Source: Pseudomonadota bacterium
GTDB lineage: Bacteria > Pseudomonadota > Gammaproteobacteria > Burkholderiales > JABEVD01
NCBI GenBank assembly: GCA_021848825.1
Contig: JAJZTQ010000016.1
Span: forward strand, 1 to 63,556
Reading direction: 5' to 3'
DNA length: 63,556 bases
Below are positions 62,009 to 63,556 of this stretch, piece after piece. Below the pieces are notes generated by a model, which saw only the letters and a list, made by a program, of their open reading frames with translations, was not told where the DNA came from and did not search any database. The stretch's first letter is position 1; every line of letters begins with the position of its first letter. Made by a program: the position numbers and the translations under genes.

Positions 62009-63168
62009 GGCTTTTCCTTCCCCTGCCTGATCTTGACGAGATCTCCCTCGAGGATGGAATCCGAAGGGCTGTCTATGACCCGGTCGCTTGCATCCAGTCC
62101 GGCGATGACCTCTTCCACTTTCCCGAGATCCCGTCCTATGACGATATGCTTCAGCACCACCCTGTTGTCAGGCCCGACTGTGGCGACCTGCAATCCCTCC
62201 TTCCTGAAGAGAAGAGTGCTCGCAGGAATCATGTAGACGTTCTTTCTCGAAGGCATGATGAAATGAACCTCGGCATAGGTTCCGGGCAGCACTTCGCCAT
62301 TCTTGTTTTCCATCTGCAATTCGACGGTCAAGGTCCTGGAAGAAACGTGGATGCCGTTCGAGGTGCTGACGAGCTTCGCCTCATAGGCGGTATCCGGGCG
62401 CTCAGGGAAATAGAGCTTCGCTTCCATTCCCGGCTTGATCAAGTCGGAATAAGCCTGCGGAACTTCCACATAGATTCTGAGCAGGTTGATATCGGCAACC
62501 TGGAAGAGCGGTTTGCCGCTGTTGGCTCCCTGATTGATCAATTGGCCGATATCGGTATTGCGCTCCGTCACCACGCCGTCGAAAGGGGCCGTAACCTTGT
62601 TGAAGGCCTGCTGTGCAAGCAGACTTTCAAGGTTCGCCTTGGCTGCATTGAGTATATCCTGCTTCGCCCGCGCATCGGCAACCTTCTCGTCAGCAGCCTG
62701 GTGGGATACGGAATCGGTGACAAGCAGGTTCTGCCAGCGCTTTGCCGTGATGTTGGCGATTTCAAGATTGGATTCAGCCGTTGAAACATTCGCCCTGGCC
62801 CTGAATATTTCCTGGTCCAGCTCAGGCGTATCGATCAGGCCCAGCACATCTCCTTTCTTGACCCTTGCGCCTATGTCCGTATACCAGATCTTCAGATAGC
62901 CGTTCACCCTTGCGTAGATCGGAGCGGTGTAATTGGCCAGCACGTTTCCCGGGAGGATCAGCGTCTTCTCGCTGGGTCCATATTTCGGCTGCACGACCTT
63001 GACGTTCTGTATGTTTCCCAGAGCGTTCTCTTTCTTGAGGTCCTTTTCGTGATGAAGTCTGCTCACGATGCCTGTCACGGCGACAGTGCCTGCAACCAGA
63101 ATGAAAACCATGCCGACCAGGCGGAGGCGTCTGGTCGGGACATGGTGCGGGGGAATTTCATTGGACAT
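62005..63168 (-). CDS. RND efflux periplasmic adaptor (membrane fusion protein)
   Basis: A 387-residue protein with one N-terminal membrane helix (about 16-34) and a periplasmic hairpin-lipoyl-beta-barrel body. YARVNGYLKIWYTDIGARVKKGDVLGLID (in part) is the first lipoyl half, an alpha-hairpin with ANVSTAESNLEIANI follows, and APFDGVVTERNTDIGQLI is the second lipoyl half. No signal cysteine, so it is inner-membrane anchored. It joins the pump to the outer-membrane channel. The pump gene ends 16 bases upstream. Confidence 0.94.
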   Translation of the reverse strand: MSNEIPPHHVPTRRLRLVGMVFILVAGTVAVTGIVSRLHHEKDLKKENALGNIQNVKVVQPKYGPSEKTLILPGNVLANYTAPIYARVNGYLKIWYTDIGARVKKGDVLGLIDTPELDQEIFRARANVSTAESNLEIANITAKRWQNLLVTDSVSHQAADEKVADARAKQDILNAAKANLESLLAQQAFNKVTAPFDGVVTERNTDIGQLINQGANSGKPLFQVADINLLRIYVEVPQAYSDLIKPGMEAKLYFPERPDTAYEAKLVSTSNGIHVSSRTLTVELQMENKNGEVLPGTYAEVHFIMPSRKNVYMIPASTLLFRKEGLQVATVGPDNRVVLKHIVIGRDLGKVEEVIAGLDASDRVIDSPSDSILEGDLVKIRQGKEKP

Positions 63169-63184
63169 GATGCATGCTCCTGAT

Positions 63185-63556
63185 TCAAGATTCCGTTGTT
63201 GCCTGGTGCTTCGAATGCACCAGGCTGAATATGACCGGCACGAAGAAAAGCGTCGCGCAGGTGGCGAAAAGCAGTCCGCCTATCACCGCGCGGCCCAGCG
63301 GCGCGTTCTGTTCGCCGCCTTCACCCATCCCGAGCGCCATCGGGGCCATGCCGATGATCATGGCAAGCGCAGTCATCAAGACGGGGCGGAACCTGATATA
63401 GCCCGCCTCCAGTGCTGCCGTGATGCCGCTGTCTCCGCTATCCAGCCTTTCCCTGGCGAAGCTCACGACCAGGATACTGTTCGCCGTCGCCACCCCCATG
63501 CACATGATCGCGCCGATCAGCGCCGGCACGGATAGCGTGGTATGGGTGGCGAAAAG
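63185..63556 (-). CDS. RND efflux pump permease, C-terminal end (cut by window)
   Basis: Only the last 124 codons are visible; the frame is open to the window edge (L-F-A-T-H-T-T-L-S-V-P before the first ATG-like codon). The region VPALIGAIMCMGVATANSILVVSFARE (in part), RPVLMTALAMIIGMAPMALGMGEG and RAVIGGLLFATCATLFFVPVIF are transmembrane helices 10-12 of AcrB/MexB-type pumps. It is first in a pump-adaptor-channel order on the minus strand, unlike the usual adaptor-first order. Substrates cannot be judged. Confidence 0.92.
   Translation of the reverse strand, partial: LFATHTTLSVPALIGAIMCMGVATANSILVVSFARERLDSGDSGITAALEAGYIRFRPVLMTALAMIIGMAPMALGMGEGGEQNAPLGRAVIGGLLFATCATLFFVPVIFSLVHSKHQATTES

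Overview
The window reads as a compact chromosomal stretch of a Gram-negative proteobacterium, most likely a betaproteobacterium. The reasons are gene order: gatC-gatA-gatB divergent from mreB-mreC-mreD-mrdA-rodA-rlpA, nadD-rsfS-rlmH-maf-rng, pilT-pilU divergent from yggS-proC-yggT-yggU, and a homodimeric-type pyruvate dehydrogenase (aceE-aceF). A DsrS-like gene beside a MoxR/VWA pair hints at relatives of sulfur- or iron-oxidising Nitrosomonadales, but that placement is inference. Arginine is often written AGA/AGG. No rRNA, tRNA, CRISPR array, insertion sequence or prophage was seen, and no gene-free gap exceeds about 140 bases.

Layout. 1-9306 (+): O-antigen and LPS-core genes (WbpV-like epimerase, WbpL-like initiating transferase, WbpM-like dehydratase, WaaL-like ligase, three glycosyltransferases) ending in an rRNA methyltransferase, with a vapBC toxin-antitoxin pair wedged after the first gene. 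9283-14067 (-): pilT, pilU, then an MBOAT/SGNH acylation pair. 14109-16440 (+): yggS-proC-yggT-yggU. 16437-21064 (+): a sensory cassette of PAS histidine kinase, single-domain receiver and REC-PAS-PAS-GGDEF-EAL protein. 21067-30018 (-): a nine-gene run from folate metabolism through pyruvate dehydrogenase to NAD synthesis, ribosome maturation and RNase G.

30062-51024: trmB, two divergent lipoproteins, a CopD/methyltransferase/ygiQ/rdgB/hemW run, a PAP2 protein, a universal stress protein, a ClC channel, several hypotheticals, an ankyrin protein, an FAH-family hydrolase, a TPR-sulfotransferase, xthA, pyrE with two exported proteins, and a DsrS-like/VWA/MoxR block. 51086-60571: gatCAB divergent from the rod-shape cluster. 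60572-63556 (-): an RND efflux system whose pump gene runs off the window.

Two themes stand out. First, all ten tail-to-tail junctions have at most 5 bp between stop codons or overlap, so conventional terminators cannot fit between the genes. Second, several loci deserve follow-up: the kinase with a FixL-like PAS domain and a 54-bp in-frame tandem duplication, the MoxR-VWA-DsrS-like block, the vapBC insertion with its own promoter inside an O-antigen operon, the MBOAT/SGNH pair behind the pilus retraction motors, and three genes whose -10 boxes lie so close to the start codon that their mRNAs may be leaderless.
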